A stretch of 64,000 nucleotides of DNA from Epithemia pelagica. Taxonomy: Eukaryota > Bacillariophyta > Bacillariophyceae > Surirellales > Surirellaceae. The translations under genes were made by a program, and so were the position numbers. Positions 9,798 to 20,442 of the stretch are shown here, in pieces. The DNA lies in assembly GCA_946965045.2 (NCBI GenBank), contig OX337229.1:62001-126000 (forward strand), in the 5' to 3' direction. Positions within the stretch are counted from its first letter, which is position 1; every line of letters starts with the position of its first letter. A model generated the notes under the pieces. It worked only from the letters and a program-made list of their open reading frames with translations, was not told the DNA's origin and ran no database searches.

Positions 9798-10340
9798 TTA
9801 ATGGGCCACCAAGGGAGCCGTTGCAGCTGTGGTGGGCACTTCGGACCGCATCTCCTCGACACATTCTTGATAGTCTCCCATATCAAACAACATAGCGCCC
9901 TTGAATTGACTGGCATCGCCAAATTGGACATGATCCTTGTCAATCATTTTATTGGTCCGGGCGACGCGGCCAAAATTGTTCAATGGACTTGTAGAGGGCG
10001 GCCAGTGTGGCATTGCCGCGCTTGAGGGTTTCTTGGAGCATGGAAAGGGCTTCTTCGGGTTTGCGCAACCACATTCGGGCCATGTTGTTGACCGAACACA
10101 AATCCACGGGGTCAAAATTGAGAGGCGAAAACTTGTGCGACACGGACGCGGCCAAGTGAAAGAATTGCAGGGCTGTATTGGGTCGACACCAATCTGATAA
10201 TGAATCAGGCCCATATTAAGGAGGGTCGCCTTGGAACATTCGACGGGTCCGGCACAACAGGTCGTTGTTCCTTCCTTGGCCTCTCAAGCCACGTGTTGTC
10301 GTGTGCTCAATGCGGTGGCTAGTATGAATCGAAAATCCAT
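9798..10340 (-). pseudogene. Broken TPR-repeat protein gene
   Basis: Read on the minus strand across three frames, the segment gives a continuous helical-repeat protein: ATALSTRQHVA, an in-frame TGA, EAKEGTTTCC, CSKATLLNMGLIHYQIG, a frame change, FHLAASVSHKFSPLNFD, VNNMARMWLRKPEEALSML, a second frame change, then AMLFDMGDYQECVEEM. The Ala/Gly/Tyr spacing of the last block and of MWLRKPEEALSML is typical of tetratricopeptide repeats. One stop and two frameshifts make it a pseudogene fragment. No intact parent is present in the window. Confidence 0.65.
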
Positions 10341-10389
10341 GCCAACGTACCAGAGCCAGAGGAAACGCCATAAGAAAAATCTAACCTCG

Positions 10390-10510
10390 ATCAATCTGGG
10401 CGTCAGCATGGTCTTGTATCAACTCCTTCATCAGGACGACGACAACAAGAACAAGAAACTGGGAATGGAAAACGAGTGGAACACGCACCTGGTAGAAGGC
10501 AATGGCATTA
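10390..10510 (+). pseudogene. Small RNase H-gene fragment
   Basis: Matches nt about 6425-6560 of the RNase H-like gene: GVSMVLYQL, an Asp/Asn run, then MENEWNTHLVEG. It lies beside the broken TPR gene and is separate from the larger decayed copy just downstream, so the parent gene contributed at least two pieces here. Confidence 0.7.
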
Positions 10511-10629
10511 CAGATATCAATGGCCATGCCTTGGATTTGCGCTCCATGAATTCTTGGACGAGTAAACTGGAACCAGTGTCGACGCCGGAAGTCGTCGAAT
10601 GCATGTTTGTCCTTGATTCATAATTGCCT

Positions 10630-11860
10630 CTCATGCACTTGGTCTGGTGAGAACAAGAAGAGGGCCATCTCTCATGCACTTGGTCATAGTTTTTGTATTT
10701 CTGGAGACTTTTTTGGAGAGACGAAGAACCTTTTGGTTTGGCGACAGGAGAGAGCGAAATTCAAACGAGAGTGCGAAATCCAAACGAGAGTGCTAGCTAG
10801 CCTGTGTGGATCTATGGGCAACCGAACAAGGAAACTATTGAATCATCTTCATCATCAAAATGTTGCGACTCCTCTCGACTCAACCCTATTATCATACAAC
10901 AACCAAAACAACAAGGTAAACCATTACCATACAAGCAACAAGAAGAACCGTTGCTTGTCCCACAATCAAGAGACATGGCGCCACTTTCGACGAGGAGGAG
11001 GAGTGGCTGTCACCCGCAGGATTCTGACATGGTGGGGCAGCAATGGATCGACACCACCAACAACAAAAATACGCCTCGACGACGAATGGCGGTACTAGTC
11101 CTGTTTCTGTGAGTCGGCCAGTTCTCTTATCAAAAAGAACAACCAGACCAAGGGGCGGCCACCAACAACCCATCCAGGCAAACACGCACCTTGTGGAAGT
11201 CTGTTGTGGATTCAAATGCTTTCTTCCCAATTCCGCCACCCTCCAAACCTTTTCGTCTTCTTGCCATCGCCACAATCGCCATGCAAAGACCGAAACCAAC
11301 AAGCGCCGCAGCACTAGCAGTCATGCGCAAAGCAACGACGGCGACAAGTACGGCGACGACAAGTACGACGAGGGACTACGAAATGAGGCTGGTTGAATGA
11401 GTAACAATGTGGCCGAAATTTGGAGCCATGGATTTCAATGCGACTATGGTGTCGATCCAGACATTGTGATATCGTCCTCGTCGTCGCCACATGCTACTAC
11501 ACCGAAAAACCAACCAAAAGAACCAGAGGACACTCCCCGGTATTTGTACAAGGAGGAATACGATCCAGACGAGAATGATGACGACATGAATGGCGACCAC
11601 CTCTTCCTGGCCGATCAACACTCCTAGAGGTACACTGGTAGACAGAGTTGTGTTCAAAACCAGAACGAAATGTTGTGGAACAATAATGTTGTACTCTCTA
11701 CTACTGCCGGATGATTCGCTTCGACCCACACTATTTCTTTCTCGTTGGCTGTAAGAAAACATCTGGGGACGGGGATTCTATCGGTTGCCCTATGGTGATC
11801 TCTTGTTGGAACTACCAAGTTTTTCGTGTCGTCCGTATGGCGCAAAAAATGGAAATGGAT
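10630..11860 (+). pseudogene. Decayed copy of the RNase H-like gene with its flanks
   Basis: Diverged copy of about 4520-7470 with large internal deletions. Recognisable blocks are the promoter region (10630-10970), the start region (about 10971-11060, matching 4937-5040), the segment HLVEVCCGFKCFLPNSATLQTF (about 11180-11260), an Asp/Lys-rich linker, the motif GLRNEAG followed by an in-frame TGA (11396-11398), then MSNNVAEIWS fused directly to HGFQCDYGVDPDIVI. The fusion deletes the third and fourth catalytic motifs of RNase H. The similarity continues into the 3' flank to about 11860. Non-functional as an enzyme. Confidence 0.8.
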
Positions 11861-12239
11861 GGCGATGCTCATTCGGTTGTGCGGTGCGTTCGACTCAACG
11901 TATGGACGGGCTTACATGATGTCGACTAACCTAATCTCATACATCGGTCGGCATGCGCGAACCCCGGGGGAGTCTTCTATAGTCACAATACAACATAAAT
12001 GTCAGCCGTCAGCCATTGATCTCCTCGCGAGCTCCAATAATTGTTGGTGTATGAGATGCCAAGAAGGTATTACGAATGTTTCTACGAGGCCTCATCGTCC
12101 ACACAGCGTAGCTAGAGAATCCTCATTCCAGCACCGGAAAAGCATTAGACCTATTTACCGACAGTACAGAAGGATGGTGTCACACAAACAAGAATCTCGG
12201 CTATATGAAAAGAGCAGTCACAATCTAATCTTTGTGTCT
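11861..12239. other. Intergenic, no feature seen
   Basis: Between the decayed RNase H copy and the stop of the cyclase gene. No protein-like frame, strong repeat or RNA gene is seen; presumably the cyclase 3' UTR and spacer. Confidence 0.35.
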
Positions 12240-15126
12240 CTATCCGGTGGCTGACGATGTGGGACTTTCCGTGGGAGCATCGGCCAGAGGAGGTGGTATG
12301 GAGGCAGCACGTGTGGGCAATTGCGGATGGTTCACGAGGCCCCCTTGCACGGTATGATTGGTATTACGATGCTGGCTGACGCGAGAAGGATGTGGCGAGG
12401 TACCAGGTGATACACTGGCGAGATTGGGCACATCACTGGTCACACTGCTTGTCGTGGACCGGGCTGGTCGAACACGGGACATGCGTTGCGATAAAATGGC
12501 TGCTTCCACGGCAGCCGTATTGGATTCGCAGGAAAACAAAGTCCAATCTTGGCCGCCACCACCTCCTGCTGCCGAGTATGGCAAGGCGCTCTCCCGAGGA
12601 GGATAGGATTCCGACCGATGCGACATTTGGTCTTCGGATTTATTGTTGCCACTTCCTGGACCATGAAGATTGAGCCAATAGGTTTCCATTTCACCCTTAC
12701 CCTTGGCCTGGACTGTACCCGATCGCTTTTGCAACCAATGGGCCTTGCCGCGAGATCGCAAGGCCTCGGCGGTTGTTTCCGAAACTTGGATTTTGCCTGG
12801 CATACCGGTGGATTCCAACCGAGACGTGGTGTTCATGGTATCTCCAAACAATTGGAATCGCGACTTTTGGCCCCGCAAGACTCCTCCCGTCACGGGTCCC
12901 GAATGAATCCCAATGCGCAATTCCAAATCACGACATTCCACACCCAACGAGTCGGACAACTTGCCATTCATGAGGGACCGCGTCTTTTGCAGACAATTGT
13001 GGGCAAACTTGGCCATGATGAGAGCGTGGTCTTCTTGAGCTGTGTTGTGTGAATGCACCGGAAAGAAAGAAACAATACAAAACAACAAGTCATGAGAAAT
13101 CATTTGTCCACTCAATACATTGCGTACAAGCAAGGGTATACAAGACACCTACGATTGGGCAATCCAGTGACGGCCACATAGCAATCACCAACGGTTTCCA
13201 CCTTGAACACTTTTCGTCGCATGGCAATGGCGTCAAAGGCGGCATACAAGGTTTCCAGCAATGTAAAGACTTGGACGGGCGTTCGTGCGGTACTCCATGC
13301 GGTAAATCCGGAAAGATCGGCAAACAAGACGGTTGTTTCGGGAAATTCTTCCGCAATGGGAGCGGTATCGGTTACCATACCAGCACCCACGGCGTCCATG
13401 CCTTCCACCTTGTCTTCGGTGGCCTTCCATTGTTGGGCCGCCGCATCCGCCTTTTTCGATTTGGATGGGACGGCAGCAGCCGTGTTCTTGTACAGGCGTT
13501 CCTTGACCCGTTCGGGGAACAGAGACGAGACAATGGCCCCCGAAATGACGGCATGTCCCATGACCTTCTTTTGGCGACGCTCCACCAAGATGGAAAATGC
13601 CACAAAGGTGAGACAGGTCGCCGCAAAGACGGCAATCGTGACCAACATGTACAACACTGGTCGGTTGGTTGTGTACGTGTCTTCTGTTTCTTGAGAAGGA
13701 TACACCACAAGTGTGTACGTCCCGTACTCTTGTTCCAAATGCGCTGTCATGTACGAGCGCGTCTCGGGAGATGCCGCCGCTGCACATTGGCATTCAACTG
13801 CGCCGTCACACCAAGATAGTTGAACTTGGGGTCGTGCAAGTCACCCGCTCCCATCCAAGTGGCCGTGCCGCCGTCGAGACGATACGAAACGGTCTGATTG
13901 AACGAGTTGGACAAGACGCAAATGTAGCCAACGGATCGAGACATGAGAATATCATCAAACAACATTCCCCAGTACAAATTGCTCCATAATGCGCCTCCCA
14001 ATTGTCTAGTTTTTCGATCAAAGGATGTAAAGACAGGGTATCCAAAAAAGGTGATGGGATCTTGCACGGTTTCTTCGTAATCGTGACGATATTGTCCAAT
14101 TTTCAGGTTGGAAGCAGCTTGCTGTTGCATGGCAGGGATGGGGACAATAGTACGTGCCAAGACTGCCTTTCCTTCCAAGAGATAGGGCAGGACTCCATTC
14201 ACAGCAGGAGTATTGTCAAAGTTCAAGTTTAGAATCTTTTGCTTGGATGGATTAATGGGAGAACGCTGCCAAAAGGGCATGAATTGGCCTGTTCCCTCCG
14301 GTTCTGCACCTTTGGGCGTTCGTGTTCCATTGGACCAGATTCGCAAATGATAGCCGGTGCAATCTTGCAAGACATTGGGGTCTGGTTCTTGTTCGGCGTC
14401 ACCCCCCGCTAAACTTCGGTCCGCATGGTGCGAACCTTGGTGGTGTTCGCTATTGTCATCTTCGGTATACCCCAAATCTTGATCTTGGAACAGTCTCATT
14501 TCTTGATCTTCCACAAAGGCTTGATCAATGTGTCCTCGGTGTTCCAGGGCATAATCTTCCCAGGCACTTCGCGTCGCGTCCGTAATGTACGGTGTGTAAT
14601 GGACGACAAAGGCATCGGCTTGCACCCGCATGTCGGCACCCAATTGCGCAAAGTGAGGAACTGTTACAAAGGGAAAGGTATGGTTGTTGGCCAAGGCATA
14701 CGAGGTAATGACCGTCGACAGGGTGTTGATGGCACCGATTCGTCGTTCCAAGGCATCGTTGAACGAGTTGATAATCATGTTGGCATTCGATTCGACCTGG
14801 TCTTCAAACTCTTGTTCCTCATCATTGCGTGTGTACATGTAAACACCGGCCGAGACCAGACCTGCGGGCATAAACAAGGCGAGAAAGACCACAATTCGAA
14901 GGGTAAAGACAGCGACACTCTCCTTGCCAGCCAAAATGTTGGTTTGCTCATCGGCTGCCGCCTTTTCGCGAGCAGCCGTTGGATTAAAGTCTGATTCTTG
15001 GTCTTCTTCCTCATCAAAGTTGGCTTCATCGTCCAAGGCGGAATCATGACTTACAACCGAAGAATCAGCTTCGTCCTCAAAACTATTTCCATTGCCGTTC
15101 GTGGCTTTACCGGCAAGACTTGTCAT
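12240..15126 (-). CDS. Two-pass receptor-type class III adenylate/guanylate cyclase, apparent frameshift
   Basis: ATG at 15126; about 980 residues if the frame break is bridged. Order: acidic cytosolic N-terminus; membrane helix RIVVFLALFMPAGLVSAGVY (about residues 75-97); an extracellular region of about 360 residues, close in layout to sensor domains of receptor cyclases; second helix MLVTIAVFAATCLTFVAF; then the catalytic domain. Catalytic motifs are FADLSGF (metal Asp), KVETVGDCYVAVTGLPN (Glu as in guanylate cyclases, second metal Asp) and FQLFGDTMNTTSRLES (Asn and Arg for catalysis). The purine-selecting Cys of guanylate cyclases is Gln here, so GTP versus ATP use is open. An intron lies at 13040-13152; splicing gives LPNPQEDHALIMAKFA. 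Near 13771-13782, in a CGG-rich stretch, the frame shifts by one base. This is either a sequencing error or a disabling mutation, because sense-like protein continues on both sides. The C-terminus is disordered. Confidence 0.85.
13040..13152 (-). other. Spliceosomal intron in the cyclase gene
   Basis: 113 nt, donor GTAGGTGT and acceptor ACACAG on the minus strand. Removal joins LPN to QEDHALIM through a Pro codon and restores the catalytic domain; without splicing the frame runs into unrelated residues. Confidence 0.9.
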
Positions 15127-16506
15127 GGTAGCAGGGGAACGCTCACTGTTCTTTGCAGTGGTCGACACAATTTAGGTTAGTTGCTTCAGCGTCGCTCGCT
15201 TTGAAGGAAACGGACTATGACGAGGGGGATGCAAAAGGACAATGGCTTTGTTCTCACTGCAAAACGTAATCCTAATCTTCTGTATCTCGCAATCGGATTG
15301 ACTTTTCCATAACGATCATATTGTGGGCGTGTTTGGAACTATTTGCCTCATTTGGGTGTCTGTATTCGTAGCTATCACATGGTGCTTTCATAATAATGCT
15401 GTATTATCACCTCCTGTAGTTGACGAGTCATGAGTATGGTTCGATATACTTCCGTATTGTAGAATATGCCTTTGATATCGCTGCGGTGCTTTAGATTTCT
15501 AGTGCGTGTAGACATAGCTTTCCGGATCCCGGATATAGTTCACTCGCTTCCATACTTGCCAACATATTGCTTCAGTCCCTAGTCCCAACCAATAAACATG
15601 ACGGCCCGACCTCATCCGTTAGATAGGAGGACATTTCATATCGATATATAAATGTGCTTGACCCTTACCAGATTGCGATCTCTTCTTTGTTGCATTCTTC
15701 ACGTATTTGGCATTGATGGACGGCAGGGCGTCGAGCCTCATGCCGGCATTTGCAATAAATCAATTGGACTCCGAGTTTTACTGGTAAGTGAAAAGGGAAA
15801 GGAACAATAATCCTCTCTGGTTGGGTCTAGCAGACCCAATAAGTTAAATGCCGACAGGCAATTCCTCCTCTGTTTTATTATCCTTTTTTCTTCATAAGAC
15901 TGTTATTGGCTACTCGTAGTCTTATTCTGGCTCGAGTTTCGCACCTACTCCTACCAGCTAGGACCTAGGTACCACCTGTCATTTCAAAAGAGTCCTACGA
16001 GTAACAACATTATGGCGTTCAGTTGACCGTCCGTGGTCCGTGTCCGTGCGGCAGAGTTTTTGAGTCCCACACCAAGAGTTTGTTTGGTTGGTCCTTTTTC
16101 GGAAATGTCCATCGACTCTTTTGGTGGCGATTGGGGGAAATGCGATCCGCTCATGTTTTGACTGGCTGCATTGTTCCAGTAACCGCGTTGGTTGACCATG
16201 CCAACCCTACCCTTTGTCGTCTATTCGTAATTATTTCTCACGTTTCTGGTGATAGTAGTTGCTTGTCGTCTACTCACAACATTGCCTTGTACTGGAAGAA
16301 CGTACCACCAACCACCAACGAACGTCATAATACGAGCTCGTATTCGGACCAGTGGCATTCGTTTGATGGTGGAGTTCGCTTTGGATGTGTGTGTGCGTGT
16401 GTCACGCAGCAGTCCAGTCGGAGTTTCTTGTTTCTCGTTGTTGTTTGGGTTTCCGGTCGAGGCAACACACACAAACTGCCACTTCTTTGTTTGGATGACT
16501 CTGTAG
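15127..16506. other. Long non-coding stretch upstream of the cyclase
   Basis: Holds the cyclase promoter on its left side. A short open stretch at 15716-15784 ends in a strong donor-like sequence (ACTGGTAAGTG) and could be a first exon, but no partner exon can be shown. Overlapping ORFs on both strands at 15984-16500 have no protein-like conservation. Confidence 0.35.
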
Positions 16507-16768
16507 GAGGGGACAAGAATACGGAAAGGAGCGGCTCTACGACTACCTACGAGTCGAGCACACTGCGACCGTTCGTCTTCGCCATTTGTGCTACGACGAC
16601 GATGACCACCGAAACTCTGGGTTTGGTTTGTTCGTGGACACTCTCGATGCGACACTCGTGGAGGTGTCGAATGTTGTTGCCACACTCCCAACGGATATCC
16701 AAACCAACCACAACTGGTTCGAAACATGGCTTGTTCGGCGGCCGCTGACAACGGAACAAGTAGATTGA
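16507..16768 (+). CDS. Possible terminal exon of an unknown gene
   Basis: After an acceptor-like TCTGTAG the frame reads through GQEYGKERLYDYLRVEH, LRHLCYDDDDHRNSGFGLF, VDTLDATLVEVSNVVATL and NHNWFETWLVRRPLTTEQVD to TGA 16766-16768. The composition is that of a folded soluble protein, unlike the neighbouring frames. I do not recognise it and cannot identify upstream exons, so it may equally be a remnant. Confidence 0.25.
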
Positions 16769-16977
16769 GTTGACTGGCTGTCTTTTCTCTCTCACGAATG
16801 ATGGTGGTTGTTTGAAGAAGGACTTTTCGGATGAGGATAGTGACGGAAGTAAAGATGGCGAGGAGAAAGGTAAAACGATGCTGATGGCTGAAGCATACAG
16901 CAAGGGCCATTATCGATATCGCGTTACATACATTGGAAGTGGTCATGGTAACACTGCTGGTAAATGATGACACTGCT

Positions 16978-18440
16978 GATTGTGGGTTCCGTGATTCCGC
17001 CCGATTCTCTCCAGAGTCTTGAGAGAATCCTCGGTGGATTCGCTGAACTTACAATCAGCGTTGCTTGCTACACTTGTCCAGAAATGGAAGCAGCCTTTTT
17101 TGGTTCGTCGCCTTATACGTTGGGACAACCAGGAACCACTGCTGCTGATGTAATGATGACACTGCTGATTGTGGGTTGAGTGATTCCACCCGATTCTCTC
17201 CAGAGTCTTGAGGAGAGACTCGGTGGATTCGCTGAACTTACAATCAGCGTTGCTTGCTACACTTGTCCAGAAATGGAAGCAGCCTTTTTTGGTTCGTCGC
17301 CTTATACGTTGGGACAACCAGGAACCACTGCTGCTGATGTAATGATGACACTGCTGATTGTGGGTTGAGTGATTCCACCCGATTCTCTCCAGAGTCTTGA
17401 GGAGAGACTCGGTGGATTCGCTGAACTTACAATCAGCGTTGCTTGCTACACTTGTCCAGAAATGGAAGCAGCCTTTTTTGGTTCGTCGCCTTATACGTTG
17501 GGACAACCAGGAACCACTGCTGCTGATGTAATGATGACACTGCTGATTGTGGGTTGAGTGATTCCACCCGATTCTCTCCAGAGTCTTGAGGAGAGACTCG
17601 GTGGATTCGCTGAACTTACAATCAGCGTTGCTTGCTACACTTGTCCAGAAATGGAAGCAGCCTTTTTTGGTTCGTCGCCTTATACGTTGGGACAACCAGG
17701 AACCACTGCTGCTGATGTAATGATGACACTGCTGATTGTGGGTTGAGTGATTCCACCCGATTCTCTCCAGAGTCTTGAGGAGAGACTCGGTGGATTCGCT
17801 GAACTTACAATCAGCGTTGCTTGCTACACTTGTCCAGAAATGGAAGCAGCCTTTTTTGGTTCGTCGCCTTATACGTTGGGACAACCAGGAACCACTGCTG
17901 CTGATGTAATGATGACACTGCTGATTGTGGGTTGAGTGATTCCACCCGATTCTCTCCAGAGTCTTGAGGAGAGACTCGGTGGATTCACTGAACTTACAAT
18001 CAGCGTTGCTTGCTACACTTGTCCAGAAATGGAAGCAGCCTTTTTTGGTTCGTCGCCTTATACGTTGGAACAACCAGGAACCACTGCTGCTGATGTAATG
18101 ATGACACTGCTGATTGTGGGTTGAGTGATTCCACCCGATTCTCTCCAGAGTCTTGAGGAGAGACTCGGTGGATTCACTGAACTTACAATCAGCGTTACTT
18201 GCGACACTTGTCCAGAAATGGAAGCAGCCTTTTTTGGTTCGTCGCCTCATATGTTGGGACAACAAGGAACCACTGCTGCTGGTGAAATGATAACACTGCT
18301 GATTGTGGGTTCCGTGATTCCACCCGATTCTCTCCAGAGTTTTGAGAGAATTGATAGATTCACTGAACCCACAATCAGCGTTGCTTGCGACACTCGCCCC
18401 GAATTGGAATCAGCTGCTTGGTTCGTCGCTTCTCAGGAAC
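16978..18440. repeat. 189-bp tandem satellite with internal foldbacks
   Basis: Seven full head-to-tail monomers start at 16978, 17167, 17356, 17545, 17734, 17923 and 18112, followed by a partial one from 18301. The central monomers are near identical. The first and last carry a different junction (GGGTTCCGTGATTC instead of GGGTTGAGTGATTC) and more substitutions, as expected if unequal exchange homogenises the centre. The length is 63 codons, so the minus strand stays open through the array (16943-18265, 440 residues of a 63-residue repeat with RRRTKKGCFHFWTSVASN). The plus strand has a TGA in every internal monomer. Within each monomer an 85-nt imperfect foldback (for example 17164-17248) pairs arms of about 37 nt around a 10-nt loop. 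Whether the minus ORF is translated is unknown. Confidence 0.9.
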
Positions 18441-19383
18441 CATGGTCGGCGGCTGGTGGCCGTGGCGTGGACGACTGCCGCCGCGGGTGCCATTGGAACT
18501 GCCGCTCTCTAGCTAGTAAGTACGTTGCTGCTTGCTGGAATCCTATATACGACGAACCAATGGCACTCTCGGAGGATCTGTGGATAAACGACCACCAACA
18601 CACTACTGTGGACAAATTGGTTCCGTGTGGTTGTGTTGTGTTGCGTTTGTAGCTATACTAGTAAAAGTTTCTGGGTTCCGAAACCTCCTCCTTCTCTACT
18701 ACGGAGTCATTGGTTTCGTATGGCAGGATACTTGACATGTGTGACGTTCCTGTTGGCTTGGAGCAATGGATTGGTTGCTCGGCTGAGAAAGGACCGATTA
18801 TTCCTTGTCCTTCCACTGGATTACACCATACCATTCTGGTTTCGCGCGTGGTGAATTGGGTGAATTGTCGCTCTATTACGAGCTGTCGGAGTCGACCATG
18901 GGCCTTGTGTAACTAGGAAGGCACGAGCCCGACCATTGCAACCGGTCCGACTGGTGCTACCCACATTCCATCACCATGGTGAGCGTTGCCGACAGGTCCT
19001 TGTTGCAACGACGGTGACTCGGAGATATTAGGTAGATCGACAGGGGACAATCGCTAGGACCGTGGCTCTAGAGGGTAGCTAGGTAGATAGACCTCTAGCT
19101 CTACTAGCTACCCAGACCAAACGTCCTATTGGGTAGACGCGACCTCTGAACCGTCTGTCCTTCCGTCTGTCACGTTGGATCCCGGTGCGACACGGGGTTG
19201 GTTAAAGTCCCCAACGCATCCCCACACGATCTTTCACCCGAGAGGTCAGGTGAGCGATTGGCGTTGGATTCTTGTTTCGACATCTTGTTGGTTGTATCCA
19301 AGAAGAGAAGTTCTTGTCAAAGAAGAAGAAGAAAATCAACAAGTACCTGGTAGAATCCAAACAACAACAACAACAGCAGCATC
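18441..19383. other. Intergenic region with a palindrome
   Basis: Contains the upstream flank of the gene at 19384 and a 41-nt palindrome at 19073-19113, with outer arms GGGTAGCT and AGCTACCC and further pairing inside. CTAG/GGTAG-rich words are frequent around 19030-19130. No gene is recognised. Confidence 0.5.
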
Positions 19384-20442
19384 ATGACGAAAAAGAAAAA
19401 GGCTCGCAAATTGAAAAAACAACAGCAACAAGCATCTTCGTCGTCCTTGAATACGAGCAGCTCCAATCTTGGGGCATCCTCCACCAATACCACTCCTTCC
19501 AGTTCGCCCACCAACAAGGCCGCAACAGAAACCACCGCTACGAACAACTCCGCTTCGGCAGCTGTTGCAGCTGCAGCCTTGGCATCAACTGCAACCACAA
19601 CGACCGAGACAAACACTGCTCCTCCTCCAGCTACTACTAAAGAAGAAAACGTGGCACCTGCAGCAGCCTCTCCCGCAGAAGAACCAAAAGCAGCCGCCAA
19701 GGAACCAGAAAAAGCCACCGAGGAACCAGAGAAAATTGTCGAGGAACCCAAACAAGAAGAACCAAAAGAAGAGGAACCAGTCAAAGACGACGATAAAGCA
19801 GCAGTCGCCGAGGAGCCAGTGGCGACCGAGGCTCCCACAACCATTCCAGAACCAGCAGTAGCAGAGGAACCAACAGTAGCTGCGACAGAGGAACCAGCAG
19901 CAGAGGAACCAGAAGTAGCAGAAGAACCAGCAACCGAACCAACCACCACTCCCACTACCGAAACAACCACCTCTCCACCCCTTACGACAACAGAACCATC
20001 GGATCCAGGCACGGAACCTCCCTCGGACCCACCACAAACTCCTGCTGCCACCACCACCAAAGAGACGGACACAACGACCACTGTACCTCCGACAACACCT
20101 GGCAGTAAGGTGCAAGAACTCAAGAATCAATTGTGGGATCAAGGAGAATCCCTCAAGGTACGAGGGACACCCAGTGCGCATACGACGACTCCTTCCAAAC
20201 CAACCACCGCCGCCGACACCAACAATACCCAAGAAGCAACGACCACTACCACTGCCGGAACCGACTCGGCTTCTCCGTCCACCGAAACACCCGCTTCTCC
20301 GGCTCCCATGGCTCCGGCAACGGCTCCGGCTCCAGCCACCACTACGAACCAATCCAGAGCAGCACCGGCTTCGGCCTATGCGCCAAGTACCCCGGACGAG
20401 GAATCCAGCAGCAAGTTTTGTTGTGGCTGTACCATTCTCTAA
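19384..20442 (+). CDS. Thr/Pro/Glu-rich protein with C-terminal CTIL prenylation-type tail
   Basis: 352 residues from ATG 19384 to TAA 20440-20442. It starts with a Lys-rich MTKKKKARKLKKQQQQ, followed by Ser/Thr/Ala-rich sequence and then many EEP-type units (residues about 95-195) interspersed with Thr/Pro runs. A short predicted helix KVQELKNQLWDQGESLKV lies near residue 240. The protein ends KFCCGCTIL: the last four residues form a CaaX box with Leu last, which favours geranylgeranylation in characterised systems, and two more Cys residues beside it could be acylated. This suggests a soluble, mostly disordered protein tethered to the cytosolic face of a membrane (inference). No enzymatic domain is visible. 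A CCAAA repeat lies 220 bp downstream. Confidence 0.75.
   Translation: MTKKKKARKLKKQQQQASSSSLNTSSSNLGASSTNTTPSSSPTNKAATETTATNNSASAAVAAAALASTATTTTETNTAPPPATTKEENVAPAAASPAEEPKAAAKEPEKATEEPEKIVEEPKQEEPKEEEPVKDDDKAAVAEEPVATEAPTTIPEPAVAEEPTVAATEEPAAEEPEVAEEPATEPTTTPTTETTTSPPLTTTEPSDPGTEPPSDPPQTPAATTTKETDTTTTVPPTTPGSKVQELKNQLWDQGESLKVRGTPSAHTTTPSKPTTAADTNNTQEATTTTTAGTDSASPSTETPASPAPMAPATAPAPATTTNQSRAAPASAYAPSTPDEESSSKFCCGCTIL

Noticed and set aside
15716-15790. Possible short first exon MDGRASSLMPAFAINQLDSE followed by GTAAGTG
   Set aside because: Donor site is good but no acceptor or downstream exon could be joined with confidence.
17164-17248. CRISPR-like interpretation of the 189-bp array
   Set aside because: Monomers are contiguous with no variable spacers; this is a satellite, and the context is eukaryotic.
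16943-18265. 440-residue minus-strand ORF as a separate confident gene
   Set aside because: The open frame follows automatically from a 189-bp period with no stop in one monomer frame; without start context or expression it is described under the satellite only.
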